NCBI GenBank assembly: GCA_964517175.1
Contig: CAZFBU010000076.1
Span: forward strand, 1 to 20,824
DNA: 20,824 nt
DNA from: JADJNW01 sp964517175
GTDB lineage: Bacteria > Bacteroidota > Bacteroidia > Chitinophagales > Saprospiraceae
Reading direction: 5' to 3'
The notes beneath the pieces are model-generated. The model was given only the letters and a program-made list of their open reading frames with translations, ran no database searches and was not told the origin of the DNA. Shown piece after piece: positions 5,618 to 13,020 of this stretch (the stretch's first letter is position 1; each line of letters starts with the position of its first letter). Position numbers and translations under genes: made by a program.

Positions 5618-8600
5618 TTACTGCTTCAGAATGATTCTGCTCGTTTGCACTTCTTTGCCCGCAACGATCGTCGCTATAAAATAAATACCTTCGGGTTGTT
5701 CCGGCATTTGAAACAAAATGGGACCCGTTGGTGCCGCATTCCACTTTTCCTCGCGAATGAGCTTGCCCTGCGCATTGAAAATCCGCACGATCACCGATTG
5801 CTCGGCAAAGGCGCTCATATCTGCATGGAAAGTACCGGTATTCGGATTCGGATAAATGAGGATTTCCGGGTTTGTTGCCACTGCACCAACGCCCGGCAAA
5901 ACCGGAACCGGCGGGGCAACGTCCGCTAAGCCCTCTGTTTCATTTGTTTCGCAACGATCAAAAATACCGTTGATGCAGTGAAGCGCCTCCAGGAAGTAAC
6001 GCTGGTGCTTAGGACCGTACACATTGCCAATCGAATGATTGCCGACTTCGTACATCTTGCCGATGGTTGGCGTGCCGCGCATGTACTGGTAGATGATCGG
6101 ATGCACATCGGCGATGCAGGGGATATCTGCCAGTGGGAAATTGGACATTTCGGGCTTCAGCCGAAGATTCACCGCCAGCTCTATCATTTCCGCCAGCAGC
6201 GGATTGGTCAGTTTCCCGTTTTCATCGAGCATGTTTGGATAAGGCAGGCAATCTTCACCATCTACAACATGATTGCCACCCGGAATGACACCCGGCTGCG
6301 TGCCCGCACTCGGTAGCCAACGGATAATGCATTTTGCTGCACCCGGACCGATGGTCAGGAAATTGTCAGAGTCATCGCTGATGTAAGGCAAATCCCTGCC
6401 CAACTGGATGGGCGCTTCGGCTAATAATTGCTCAAGACCGCTAAAGGAAGTGCGCGTAATGAGCTGCACGCAGGTTGCCGTGTTGCCGCAGGCGTCCGTC
6501 GCAATCCAGGTACGCTCGATTGTACATTCATAATCACAATTGCCAGCCACATATTCGTCTTTGTAAGACAAGGAGGGCGCCGGGTCGCAGTTATCCGTGA
6601 CGGTCGGCATGCCGGTCAGTTCCAGTTGATCTTCTGCGTTGCAAGGTACGGTAATCGCTGCCGGGCATTTGATTACCGGCGCTACGTCATCGATCACTGT
6701 TATAACTTGTGTATGCTCGAATGTATTTCCGCAGCGATCCGTGATGATAATCAAACGGATTCTTGTATATTGAAAATCTGAACAACTGCCATCGGTAGTT
6801 TGTGTGCTGGTTTCCAGAATAGTGATGCTCGGCTCCGGGTCGCAGTTGTCCGCCGCCAGAATTGGCTCGAATGGAGGGAACGCATCGCAGGAAACGGTTA
6901 TATCCTCCGGACAATTCAGACAGGTCGGCGCTTCCGTATCCGGCAATACGCGAATGGTCTGAAAACAGGTATCGGCATTACCCTCCGAATCCGTTGCGAT
7001 CCATCGGCGACGAATGGTGTAATCATCCGGACAGCTACCGGGGGTGATCATATCATCGAAGGTTAGTTCGCCAAAGAAAGCATCACCGGTTACGAATGCG
7101 AACCCCGTAGAAATCGGATCGGTAGAAGCATCGCAACTGATTTCGCGATCGCTGGGGCAGTTGATTTCCAGTGCTCTTTCGACGGTTATATTGAAATTGC
7201 AAGTTGTGGTATTGCCGGCAGCATCGGTTGCCGTTGCGGTAACGGTTGTAACGCCGACGGGAAACACGGAGCCGGAAGCCGGTTCAAATATGAGCGATAC
7301 AACGCAATTATCGTTCGCCGTTGCCTGGTCGGCAAAGTCAACGCTAACACTGTCGCTGCCCGGTGGCGCTTCCACGATCCTATCTTCCGGACAAATGAGC
7401 GAAGGAGCAGCATTATCGACCACGCGGACCGTGGCCGTGCATTGATCCGTAGCGTTGGTTGCCGGGTCTGTAATTGTCAATGTCACTTCCTGCAAGCCGA
7501 GATTGGCGCAGGTGAAAGAGGCAGGGCTAAGTTGCCGGGTAAATCCTTCCGGGCCGGAGCTACCATTGTCAATATCCGCCGGGCGCACCGTCGCAAAGCC
7601 CAGTTCATCCAGGGCAACGACGATGGTATCCGGGGTGCAGCTTGCCATAGGCGGGCGCGTGAGTTGGTACTGCACCCAGCCGTCTGTTGGTTCCGGGGTT
7701 GTGTTGCCGGGTGTTATGGACCGGGAGGCGCTCATGGGCGTTACAAAACTTCCGCCGCCGCCACCGGGGCCGGTTGTGCCGCCACCACCGCCACCGGAAT
7801 AGCCGCCACCGCCACCGGCAGCGCCAAAACCAGCGCCACCACCGCCAAAGCCAAAGCCGCCATCCCGCATATTGAAGCCGATGCAGCCGTTGCTTTGCCC
7901 GCCTGCGCCACCTTCCGGAAAGCCGGGGTGTCCTTGTCCGACTTCAGAAACCTCAATGGGTAAACTCAGGCAAGTGATGCCTCTGCCGGGTGCAAAAGCG
8001 CCGCCGCCGCCGCCGGAAATTTCCAGGTTGTTCACACCACCGGCAGCGCCGCCATTGCCAGCGCTACCGCCACTACCGCGAGATATACCGCCACCGCCAC
8101 GGCCGCCGGTGATTTCCTCCCGGCCACTCAGTCCAGGGTTGCTGTTTACGCAAATCAGGGCGCCCATGCCCTGGTACGCGCCGCCGCCGCCACCGGCAAC
8201 CAGCAGTATTTCCCAGGTATTGCTGCCCGGTTTTTTGATCAAAATACCCGTTCCGCCGCCGCCGCCGCCATAGCGGGCGCTCGTGCCGCCAAAAATTTCG
8301 GCGTTTCCGCTTTCGCCCTTGCCGCCAACGATCATGCGGATGGCAGAGCCGTACGGGATGTCATCAGGACCATTGCCGAGGCGGAAGGTCGCTGTTGCGG
8401 ATGCCCCCTCTCCGCCATCCACTTTGCAGGTGACATCGATATCCGGCAGCAAGGGAACCGGTATGAAATTCCGGATTCGCGCAAAGCCGCCGTCGCCACC
8501 TCTTGCGGTGAAAGAAATTTGCGTAATCGTCGGATCGTCCGGGATGAAAAAATCCTGATACGTGCCGTTAAAATTAACGGTATGCAGGCTATTATCCGCT

Positions 8601-8719
8601 ATTAGCGCCGTTTGTGTGAAACTGAGGGACGGATTCAGCGCCCACAGGCAGGCAAAAGCAACCGTTGTGAGCAAGAGCTTGCGCTCCAGTCGAAAAAATA
8701 CAGGCAGTTTAAACTCCAT
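5618..8719 (-). CDS. Secreted glycine-rich, HYR-domain protein with T9SS sorting domain
   Basis: A 1033-residue exported protein. I place the start at the ATG at 8719; the frame extends 10 codons further to a TTG, but the ATG is followed directly by the basic-hydrophobic signal peptide (about 8-35). Residues 71-330 are extremely glycine-rich (runs such as GGGGGG and AGGGGGY), interspersed with LLVAGGGGG, like the glycine-rich beta modules of bacterial surface proteins. A first Ig-like segment (about 355-432) is followed by a HYR domain (about 435-515: VDNAAPSLICPEDRIVEAP, then DAAGNTTTC), then three Cys-rich repeats of similar kind (about 520-600, 600-675, 680-755; NCPEDITVSCD, IKCPAAITVPC). 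Residues 760-930 match a module often found before the tail in Bacteroidota secreted proteins (NLRLKPEMSNFPLADIPCI). The end (about 951-1033) is a type A T9SS sorting domain: ILIYPNPNTGTF, then EGIYFI and the final RIILKQ. Probable role: cell-surface or matrix adhesion (inference). Confidence 0.88.
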   Translation of the reverse strand: MEFKLPVFFRLERKLLLTTVAFACLWALNPSLSFTQTALIADNSLHTVNFNGTYQDFFIPDDPTITQISFTARGGDGGFARIRNFIPVPLLPDIDVTCKVDGGEGASATATFRLGNGPDDIPYGSAIRMIVGGKGESGNAEIFGGTSARYGGGGGGTGILIKKPGSNTWEILLVAGGGGGAYQGMGALICVNSNPGLSGREEITGGRGGGGISRGSGGSAGNGGAAGGVNNLEISGGGGGAFAPGRGITCLSLPIEVSEVGQGHPGFPEGGAGGQSNGCIGFNMRDGGFGFGGGGAGFGAAGGGGGYSGGGGGGTTGPGGGGGSFVTPMSASRSITPGNTTPEPTDGWVQYQLTRPPMASCTPDTIVVALDELGFATVRPADIDNGSSGPEGFTRQLSPASFTCANLGLQEVTLTITDPATNATDQCTATVRVVDNAAPSLICPEDRIVEAPPGSDSVSVDFADQATANDNCVVSLIFEPASGSVFPVGVTTVTATATDAAGNTTTCNFNITVERALEINCPSDREISCDASTDPISTGFAFVTGDAFFGELTFDDMITPGSCPDDYTIRRRWIATDSEGNADTCFQTIRVLPDTEAPTCLNCPEDITVSCDAFPPFEPILAADNCDPEPSITILETSTQTTDGSCSDFQYTRIRLIIITDRCGNTFEHTQVITVIDDVAPVIKCPAAITVPCNAEDQLELTGMPTVTDNCDPAPSLSYKDEYVAGNCDYECTIERTWIATDACGNTATCVQLITRTSFSGLEQLLAEAPIQLGRDLPYISDDSDNFLTIGPGAAKCIIRWLPSAGTQPGVIPGGNHVVDGEDCLPYPNMLDENGKLTNPLLAEMIELAVNLRLKPEMSNFPLADIPCIADVHPIIYQYMRGTPTIGKMYEVGNHSIGNVYGPKHQRYFLEALHCINGIFDRCETNETEGLADVAPPVPVLPGVGAVATNPEILIYPNPNTGTFHADMSAFAEQSVIVRIFNAQGKLIREEKWNAAPTGPILFQMPEQPEGIYFIATIVAGKEVQTSRIILKQ

Positions 8720-8754
8720 GATACTTGGGTTTAGTTTTTTAGAATACAAATAAA

Positions 8755-8771
8755 ATGTCTGATCCAGACAT
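8755..8771. promoter_or_regulatory. Palindrome in the leader of the glycine-rich gene
   Basis: ATGTCTG-atc-CAGACAT is a perfect 7-bp inverted repeat with a 3-nt centre. It lies 36 nt upstream of the ATG at 8719, inside the predicted 5' leader. It could be an operator or a small mRNA hairpin affecting translation. No partner regulator is visible nearby. Confidence 0.4.
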
Positions 8772-8881
8772 GCAGGATGTAGATGAAGAGCCTCGGATTA
8801 CGTCATTTCGCTGTTGAGTTGGAAAAACTTAAATTCGATTGGAGATTGGTTGTATGTTGCTATTTATTTGGGGGCGAAATC

Positions 8882-8913
8882 CAAATTTACTGTTAAACAA
8901 CAAGAGTGCCAAA
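8882..8913 (-). promoter_or_regulatory. Bacteroidota promoter for the glycine-rich secreted protein
   Basis: On the minus strand TTTG (8913-8910) is followed after 20 nt by TAAATTTG (8889-8882), an exact -33/-7 pair for the Bacteroidota sigma factor. It implies a leader of about 155 nt. A second exact -7 match (TATTTTTG) lies further upstream near 8945-8952. The rest of 8720-9023 is a divergent intergenic region with no further feature that I can support. Confidence 0.65.
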
Positions 8914-9010
8914 CTTTCGATAAAAGAAATAGTCTTTGATTTGCAAAAATAGCGGAAATGAGTTTTTAGGGTCGTATTTTTACCACAAGCTACTTTTAGG
9001 ACAGAAAATC

Positions 9011-9017
9011 AAGGAGG
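9011..9017 (+). promoter_or_regulatory. Strong Shine-Dalgarno sequence AAGGAGG
   Basis: AAGGAGG lies 6 nt before the ATG at 9024, the ideal spacing. Bacteroidota genes usually lack a Shine-Dalgarno sequence, and the other starts in this window do, so this site supports the small gene and makes it stand out. Confidence 0.75.
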
Positions 9018-9023
9018 TAACAC

Positions 9024-9167
9024 ATGCGCTTCATTTTTCAGCAAGTTGATACGACGAGTGCCAACTACAAAATCGGTTACGAAATTGGCAGTTGGCTGCC
9101 TTTTATTATTTTAGCGGCGGTTTTTATCTGGATGGCCGTTAACGCTTATCGGCGTAGCCGGCGGTAA
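9024..9167 (+). CDS. Small single-pass membrane protein (47 residues)
   Basis: The frame runs ATG to TAA at 9165-9167. Residues 1-23 are polar (MRFIFQQVDTTSANYKIGYE), residues 24-40 form one hydrophobic helix (WLPFIILAAVFIWMAV), and the tail is basic (AYRRSRR). By the positive-inside rule the C-terminus faces the cytoplasm and the N-terminus lies outside. A perfect Shine-Dalgarno sequence precedes it. The next gene, a periplasmic or surface glycosylasparaginase, starts 26 nt downstream, so the two are probably co-transcribed. I do not recognise a family and infer no function. Confidence 0.7.
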   Translation: MRFIFQQVDTTSANYKIGYEIGSWLPFIILAAVFIWMAVNAYRRSRR

Positions 9168-9193
9168 AATTAAAAAACGAGAAACAGGAAACC

Positions 9194-10189
9194 ATGCTCA
9201 ACCGCAGAAAATTCATTACCCATACGGCGCTTGGCTCCATGCTGGCAGGGACGGGCTTGCTTGCCTGCCAACCGACGCAAAAGGAAGCGAATAATCCGCC
9301 GAAGAAAATCAACCCCAATTCCGCAACGGGGCTTCCGGTGGTGATCGCAACGTGGGACCCCAATGTCAAAGCAACTGAAGTTGCCTGGCAGACGCTGCAA
9401 AATGGCGGTTCTTCGCTCGATGCAGTGGAAGCCGGTGCGCGCGTGCCGGAAGGCGATCCTGAAGACACGAGCGTTGGCTACGGCGGGCATCCCGATCGCG
9501 ATGGCGTTGTAACGCTGGATGCGTGTATTATGGACAGAGACGGCAACGCCGGTAGCGTCACTTTTTTGCAACACATCAAACATCCCATATCGGTAGCCCG
9601 GAAAGTGATGGAAGAAACGCCGCATGTGATGCTGAGTGGGGCAGGTGCGTTGCAGTTTGCGCTGGAGCAGGGATTTGAAAAAGAAAATCTGCTGACCGAG
9701 AAAGCAGAACAAGCCTGGAAAAAATGGCTGGAGAAAAGTGAATACGAGCCCAAAGCGGGCGTCGATATGCACGATACGATTGGTATTCTGGCAATTGATG
9801 CCAATGGCGACATTTCGGGGGCGTGCACCACGAGTGGCGCGGCGTACAAAATGCACGGCAGAGTGGGAGATTCGCCAATTCTTGGCGCAGGCATGTACGT
9901 GGACAATGAAGTGGGCGGCGCTTGCGCCACAGGGCTGGGCGAATTGGTGATGACGACGCTCGGATCATTCCTCATCGTGGAACTGATGCGGCAGGGCGCT
10001 TCTCCGCAGGAAGCTTGCGAGGAGGCGATTGCCCGAATTGTTAAAAAACGCGGCGTTACCAATCAGGTTGGCTACATTGCAATCAACAAGCAGGGGGAGC
10101 ACGGCGCTTTCAGTTTGCAGGATGGATTCAGCTATGCTTTGTACCAAAAAGACGAAAATCGGGCTTTATCATCAGATTATTTCAAATAA
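9194..10189 (+). CDS. Glycosylasparaginase, N4-(beta-N-acetylglucosaminyl)-L-asparaginase
   Basis: A 331-residue Ntn-hydrolase (peptidase family T2) that cleaves the GlcNAc-Asn bond during breakdown of N-linked glycopeptides. The precursor cuts itself before the catalytic threonine: DMHDTIGI places the cut between Asp194 and Thr195. Other family residues are present: HGRVGDSP (221-228, substrate-binding Arg223 and Asp226) and ACATGLGE (243-250, Thr246-Gly247). Length agrees with the Elizabethkingia (F. meningosepticum) enzyme. The N-terminus has a twin-arginine motif (RRKF, 4-7) and a lipobox (GLLAC, Cys25), so it is probably exported folded by Tat and anchored as a lipoprotein. This fits an enzyme that matures by autoproteolysis. 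The small membrane protein at 9024 precedes it; a dehydratase with its own promoter follows. Confidence 0.93.
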   Translation: MLNRRKFITHTALGSMLAGTGLLACQPTQKEANNPPKKINPNSATGLPVVIATWDPNVKATEVAWQTLQNGGSSLDAVEAGARVPEGDPEDTSVGYGGHPDRDGVVTLDACIMDRDGNAGSVTFLQHIKHPISVARKVMEETPHVMLSGAGALQFALEQGFEKENLLTEKAEQAWKKWLEKSEYEPKAGVDMHDTIGILAIDANGDISGACTTSGAAYKMHGRVGDSPILGAGMYVDNEVGGACATGLGELVMTTLGSFLIVELMRQGASPQEACEEAIARIVKKRGVTNQVGYIAINKQGEHGAFSLQDGFSYALYQKDENRALSSDYFK

Positions 10190-10215
10190 GTGTAGTTCGA
10201 TCAAAAAGTAGTTCC

Positions 10216-10223
10216 TAACTTTG
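10216..10223 (+). promoter_or_regulatory. -7 promoter element for the PLP dehydratase gene
   Basis: TAACTTTG is an exact match to TAnnTTTG, 25 nt before the ATG at 10249. The -33 site is poor (TTCG at 10196-10199). It suggests the dehydratase can be transcribed apart from the asparaginase. Confidence 0.5.
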
Positions 10224-10248
10224 GGACAACATTATAGGGCTTTAATTT

Positions 10249-11205
10249 ATGCAGACTTTAGAACGAATTCCAACCAGACAAGACATCGTGGAAACCTACG
10301 AGGCGATCTACGATATGATTCACCTTACTCCGGTAATGACATCGGAGAGTCTGGATAATATGACCGGCGCGGAGCTTTTCTTCAAGTGCGAAAATTTTCA
10401 AAAGGTGGGCGCTTTCAAAATGCGGGGAGCCAGCAGCGCCGCGGTTCGGCTTACGAACGAACAGCTTGAAAACGGCATTGCTACCCATTCTTCCGGCAAT
10501 CACGCGCAGGCAGTAGCCAGAGCCGCACAGCTATTGGGCATTCCAGCTTACATTGTTATGCCGGAAAATGCACCGGCAAGCAAGAAAGCCGCAACGGCGG
10601 GTTATGGCGCAGAGATTATTTTTTGTGAGTCAACCATTGAAGCCCGGGAAAGTACGCTGGAAACGGTGATCGAAAAAACCGGCGCAAATTTCATACATCC
10701 CTACGACAATTACGATGTCATAGCCGGACAAGCGACCTGCGCTTTCGAGTTGCTGCAAAGCGTAGAAGAACTGGACGTCATCATGGCGCCCGTAGGCGGT
10801 GGCGGTCTGATAAGCGGTACTGCCCTGAGCACGCGCTATTGGTCGCCGGGCACAAAAGTAATCGCTGCCGAACCCAAGCTGGTGGACGATGCCTGGCGCT
10901 CTTTCCACAGCGGCGAGATCGAAGGAAATGAACGCATCGATACGATTGCAGATGGCTTGCGCACCAACCTCGGCGTTCGGAATTTTGACATTATTCGCAA
11001 GCATGTGGATGATATCGTCACGGTTTCGGAAGAGGCGATCATTGAAGCCATGCAGTTGGTCTGGGAGCGTATGAAGATTATCATCGAGCCTTCCTGTGCG
11101 GTTCCGGTAGCAGCGGTACTGCAGAATAAAGATCGCTTTGTCGGCGAAAAAATAGGTATTATTCTCACCGGAGGCAATGTGGATTTGAAGAAGTTACCAT
11201 TTTAA
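10249..11205 (+). CDS. PLP-dependent serine/threonine dehydratase or serine racemase family enzyme
   Basis: A 318-residue fold-type II PLP enzyme. Lys57 in ENFQKVGAFKMRGA (48-61) is the Schiff-base lysine. SSGNHAQ (81-87) supplies the opposite-face serine and cofactor contacts. GGGGLISG (183-190) is the phosphate-binding loop, and ILTGGNVDL (305-313) contacts the pyridine ring. AEPKLVDDAWRS (207-218) resembles the divalent-metal site of serine racemase and threo-3-hydroxyaspartate ammonia-lyase. It has no ACT domain, so it is not a biosynthetic IlvA with isoleucine feedback, which is about 500 residues. Substrate (L-Ser, L-Thr or 3-hydroxy-Asp) and whether it racemises cannot be told from sequence alone. 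The next plus-strand gene is far away, so this gene probably stands alone. 11206-11317 shows only a weak AGCGAA/TTCGCT dyad (11237-11250). Confidence 0.9.
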   Translation: MQTLERIPTRQDIVETYEAIYDMIHLTPVMTSESLDNMTGAELFFKCENFQKVGAFKMRGASSAAVRLTNEQLENGIATHSSGNHAQAVARAAQLLGIPAYIVMPENAPASKKAATAGYGAEIIFCESTIEARESTLETVIEKTGANFIHPYDNYDVIAGQATCAFELLQSVEELDVIMAPVGGGGLISGTALSTRYWSPGTKVIAAEPKLVDDAWRSFHSGEIEGNERIDTIADGLRTNLGVRNFDIIRKHVDDIVTVSEEAIIEAMQLVWERMKIIIEPSCAVPVAAVLQNKDRFVGEKIGIILTGGNVDLKKLPF

Positions 11206-11317
11206 AGGAATGTTAAATTTTGCAAATAGCAAAAATAGCGAATTTTCGCTGAAACTATTCCTGCCAAAAGTCCGTTGATTTTTTAAATATTTGGACTAAA
11301 CTTCAAACCCATTGACC

Positions 11318-11392
11318 ATGATTACAATTCCTTTTATTGTTGGTGGATTGCTTTATGTGCTCTACGTTCAGGTGCGCAGGCAAATCTCCTGA
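11318..11392 (+). CDS. Possible 24-residue membrane peptide
   Basis: ATG at 11318 encodes MITIPFIVGGLLYVLYVQVR plus RQIS and a stop. It has a hydrophobic helix and a basic end, the usual look of tiny membrane peptides. No Shine-Dalgarno sequence or clear promoter is seen, so it rests on composition alone. Confidence 0.3.
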   Translation: MITIPFIVGGLLYVLYVQVRRQIS

Positions 11393-11396
11393 GACG

Positions 11397-11431
11397 AAAA
11401 AAAACTTCCGAATCCTTTCGGACCCGGAAGT
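11397..11431 (-). terminator. Intrinsic terminator of the beta-helix gene
   Basis: On the minus strand ACTTCCG (11431-11425) pairs with CGGAAGT (11410-11404), with an inner TCCGAA/TTCGGA alternative, followed by a run of eight T. It lies 70 nt after the stop of the gene at 11502-12443. Confidence 0.8.
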
Positions 11432-11501
11432 CGGCGTATGTTTTAGAGTTTTAGGAGCTTATCTTCTTCGGATAAACTAATAATGCTGTGTGTTTCGGAT
11501 T

Positions 11502-12443
11502 TTATTTGCCACCCGCATTCAGCGGTGCGTTGTTGGCAGAAGATACACTATCAGAGAAGCTGCAGTTCTTTACAATCGCTTCACAAATGCCGTGCTCTTC
11601 TACAGAATCGTAAATATCGGTTCCTTTTACGTAGGCAATGTTACCGGCAAATTTGCAACTGATAACAATCGGCATAATTTCCCCACCCTTTCCTACATTC
11701 AGAATACCAGCACCGTAGGTTGCCTCATTTTCCGTGAGCAGGCAGTTCTCGATGTAAGGACTGCAAGTACCGTTGCTACCTTCGTTGTAGATAGCTCCAC
11801 CGTCGAGGTCTGCACGATTGGCAATAAAACTGGTATTTTTGATAACAGGGCTTGCGATGCCATTCTTAGCATAGTTGTACAATCCTGCGCCGTCGCGACC
11901 ATAATTATTGCGGAAAACGCAATTCAGGATAGCCGGGTTGGATACCCCGTTAGAACCATCATTGTACCATCCTGCGCCACATCTCTTTTTGTCGCCCTTA
12001 TCACTGGTCATGTTGGCAGAACCGCCCATGATAACGAACCCATCGATCACAGTGTCTTCACTCACATTTCTGGTGTAAACAACCGTGTAAGAATTGTCTT
12101 CAATAGAAGGCGATCCAATCTCTCCGCTGAGAATAGTGAGATTCGCGGTGAAGTCACGCTCATACAGATTCGATTCGTTTCCGGCAAAGCCACCATAGAG
12201 CTTCACGCCACTGGGGATGACGAAAGAAACATTTCTATCGTTTCCGGTAGTAGGAAAATACTTACCCACAGCAACCCATATCTCGTCACCTGCCGAAGCA
12301 GCTTTGAGTGCATCCTGAAGATTGCCGTAGGCATTCGACCAGGAAGAGCCGTCTCCGTGCCCGCTGGTCTTCACATAGATTGTCTTAGCGCTCAGGCTAA
12401 AGGCAACCATTGTTAGTACTGAAAATAAAATTACTCGTTTCAC
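11502..12443 (-). CDS. Secreted right-handed beta-helix protein
   Basis: This 313-residue protein starts at GTG (12443-12441); no in-frame ATG lies upstream before a stop, and the GTG opens a good signal peptide (MKRVILFSVLTMVAFSLSA). The mature N-terminus (IYVKTSGHGDGSSWSNAYGN, then AGDEIWVAVGKY) is the common entry of pectate-lyase-fold surface proteins in Bacteroidota. Five rungs follow, marked by GAGWYN (156), GAGLYN (185), GGAIYN (215), GAGILN (244) and GTDIYD (274), spaced 29, 30, 29 and 30 residues. Each is followed by an I..C/T.F..N strand. No catalytic motif and no T9SS sorting domain is visible, so it could be released or periplasmic. A TCGCCA/TGGCGA hairpin (12481-12498) lies in its leader. 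The plus strand is also open across most of this gene, which I treat as a shadow. Confidence 0.82.
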   Translation of the reverse strand: MKRVILFSVLTMVAFSLSAKTIYVKTSGHGDGSSWSNAYGNLQDALKAASAGDEIWVAVGKYFPTTGNDRNVSFVIPSGVKLYGGFAGNESNLYERDFTANLTILSGEIGSPSIEDNSYTVVYTRNVSEDTVIDGFVIMGGSANMTSDKGDKKRCGAGWYNDGSNGVSNPAILNCVFRNNYGRDGAGLYNYAKNGIASPVIKNTSFIANRADLDGGAIYNEGSNGTCSPYIENCLLTENEATYGAGILNVGKGGEIMPIVISCKFAGNIAYVKGTDIYDSVEEHGICEAIVKNCSFSDSVSSANNAPLNAGGK

Positions 12444-12654
12444 GCTAAACTACTTTTGAAGTTGGTAAAGTGGTTTCAACTCGCCATGATTTTGGCGAAT
12501 GTCTGGTTGGAGTCTGGTTTTCTACGCTACAATAAAAAACTCCATTGACCAGAAGCGTCAAACGAAATGCACAAAATGTTGGATAAATTGAATATTGGGA
12601 TATTAGTTAATGGGACTATTATATGGATGGGTTGTCAAGCCATCCTGGGATATT

Positions 12655-12754
12655 NNNNNNNNNNNNNNNNNNNNNNNNNNNNNNNNNNNNNNNNNNNNNN
12701 NNNNNNNNNNNNNNNNNNNNNNNNNNNNNNNNNNNNNNNNNNNNNNNNNNNNNN
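12655..12754. other. Scaffold gap of 100 N
   Basis: Exactly 100 N, the usual placeholder for an unknown length. The flanks show no shared sequence, unlike the gap at 17368. The DNA on either side (12444-12654 and 12755-13020) contains no gene that I can support. Any gene lost in the gap would lie between the beta-helix gene and the SprF-like gene. Confidence 0.95.
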
Positions 12755-13020
12755 AAAGAAATTTGCACAATCACAAATTAGTTGCTTGCCTACCGAGCTT
12801 TGACGAGCTTTTCCGTACTCCCAAATAAAATAATAAGTCGATCACGATCTCAGAAATTAAATTCTTTGATAATGGTGTTTAACCGGAACTTTTTCCGTAT
12901 TAAAACATGCTGCCAACAAAGATTTTTTTAATTTCGGCGGTGGCATTTTGCATCCGTGAATACCAGTTCGGAGCAACGGCTCACGGCTTTAGATCAATCA
13001 GGAGAAAATTAAAGTGACAC

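Noticed and set aside
11237..11250. AGCGAA/TTCGCT dyad after the dehydratase gene as a terminator
   Set aside because: The loop would be only two to four bases and no T-run follows.
11490..12416. 308-codon open frame on the plus strand
   Set aside because: It is the shadow of the beta-helix gene, whose repetitive sequence keeps the opposite strand open. The minus-strand frame has a signal peptide, rungs and a terminator.
12567..12828. Short frames crossing the N gap
   Set aside because: Their middle is unknown bases and the flanking residues show no family. The frame across 100 N is arbitrary.
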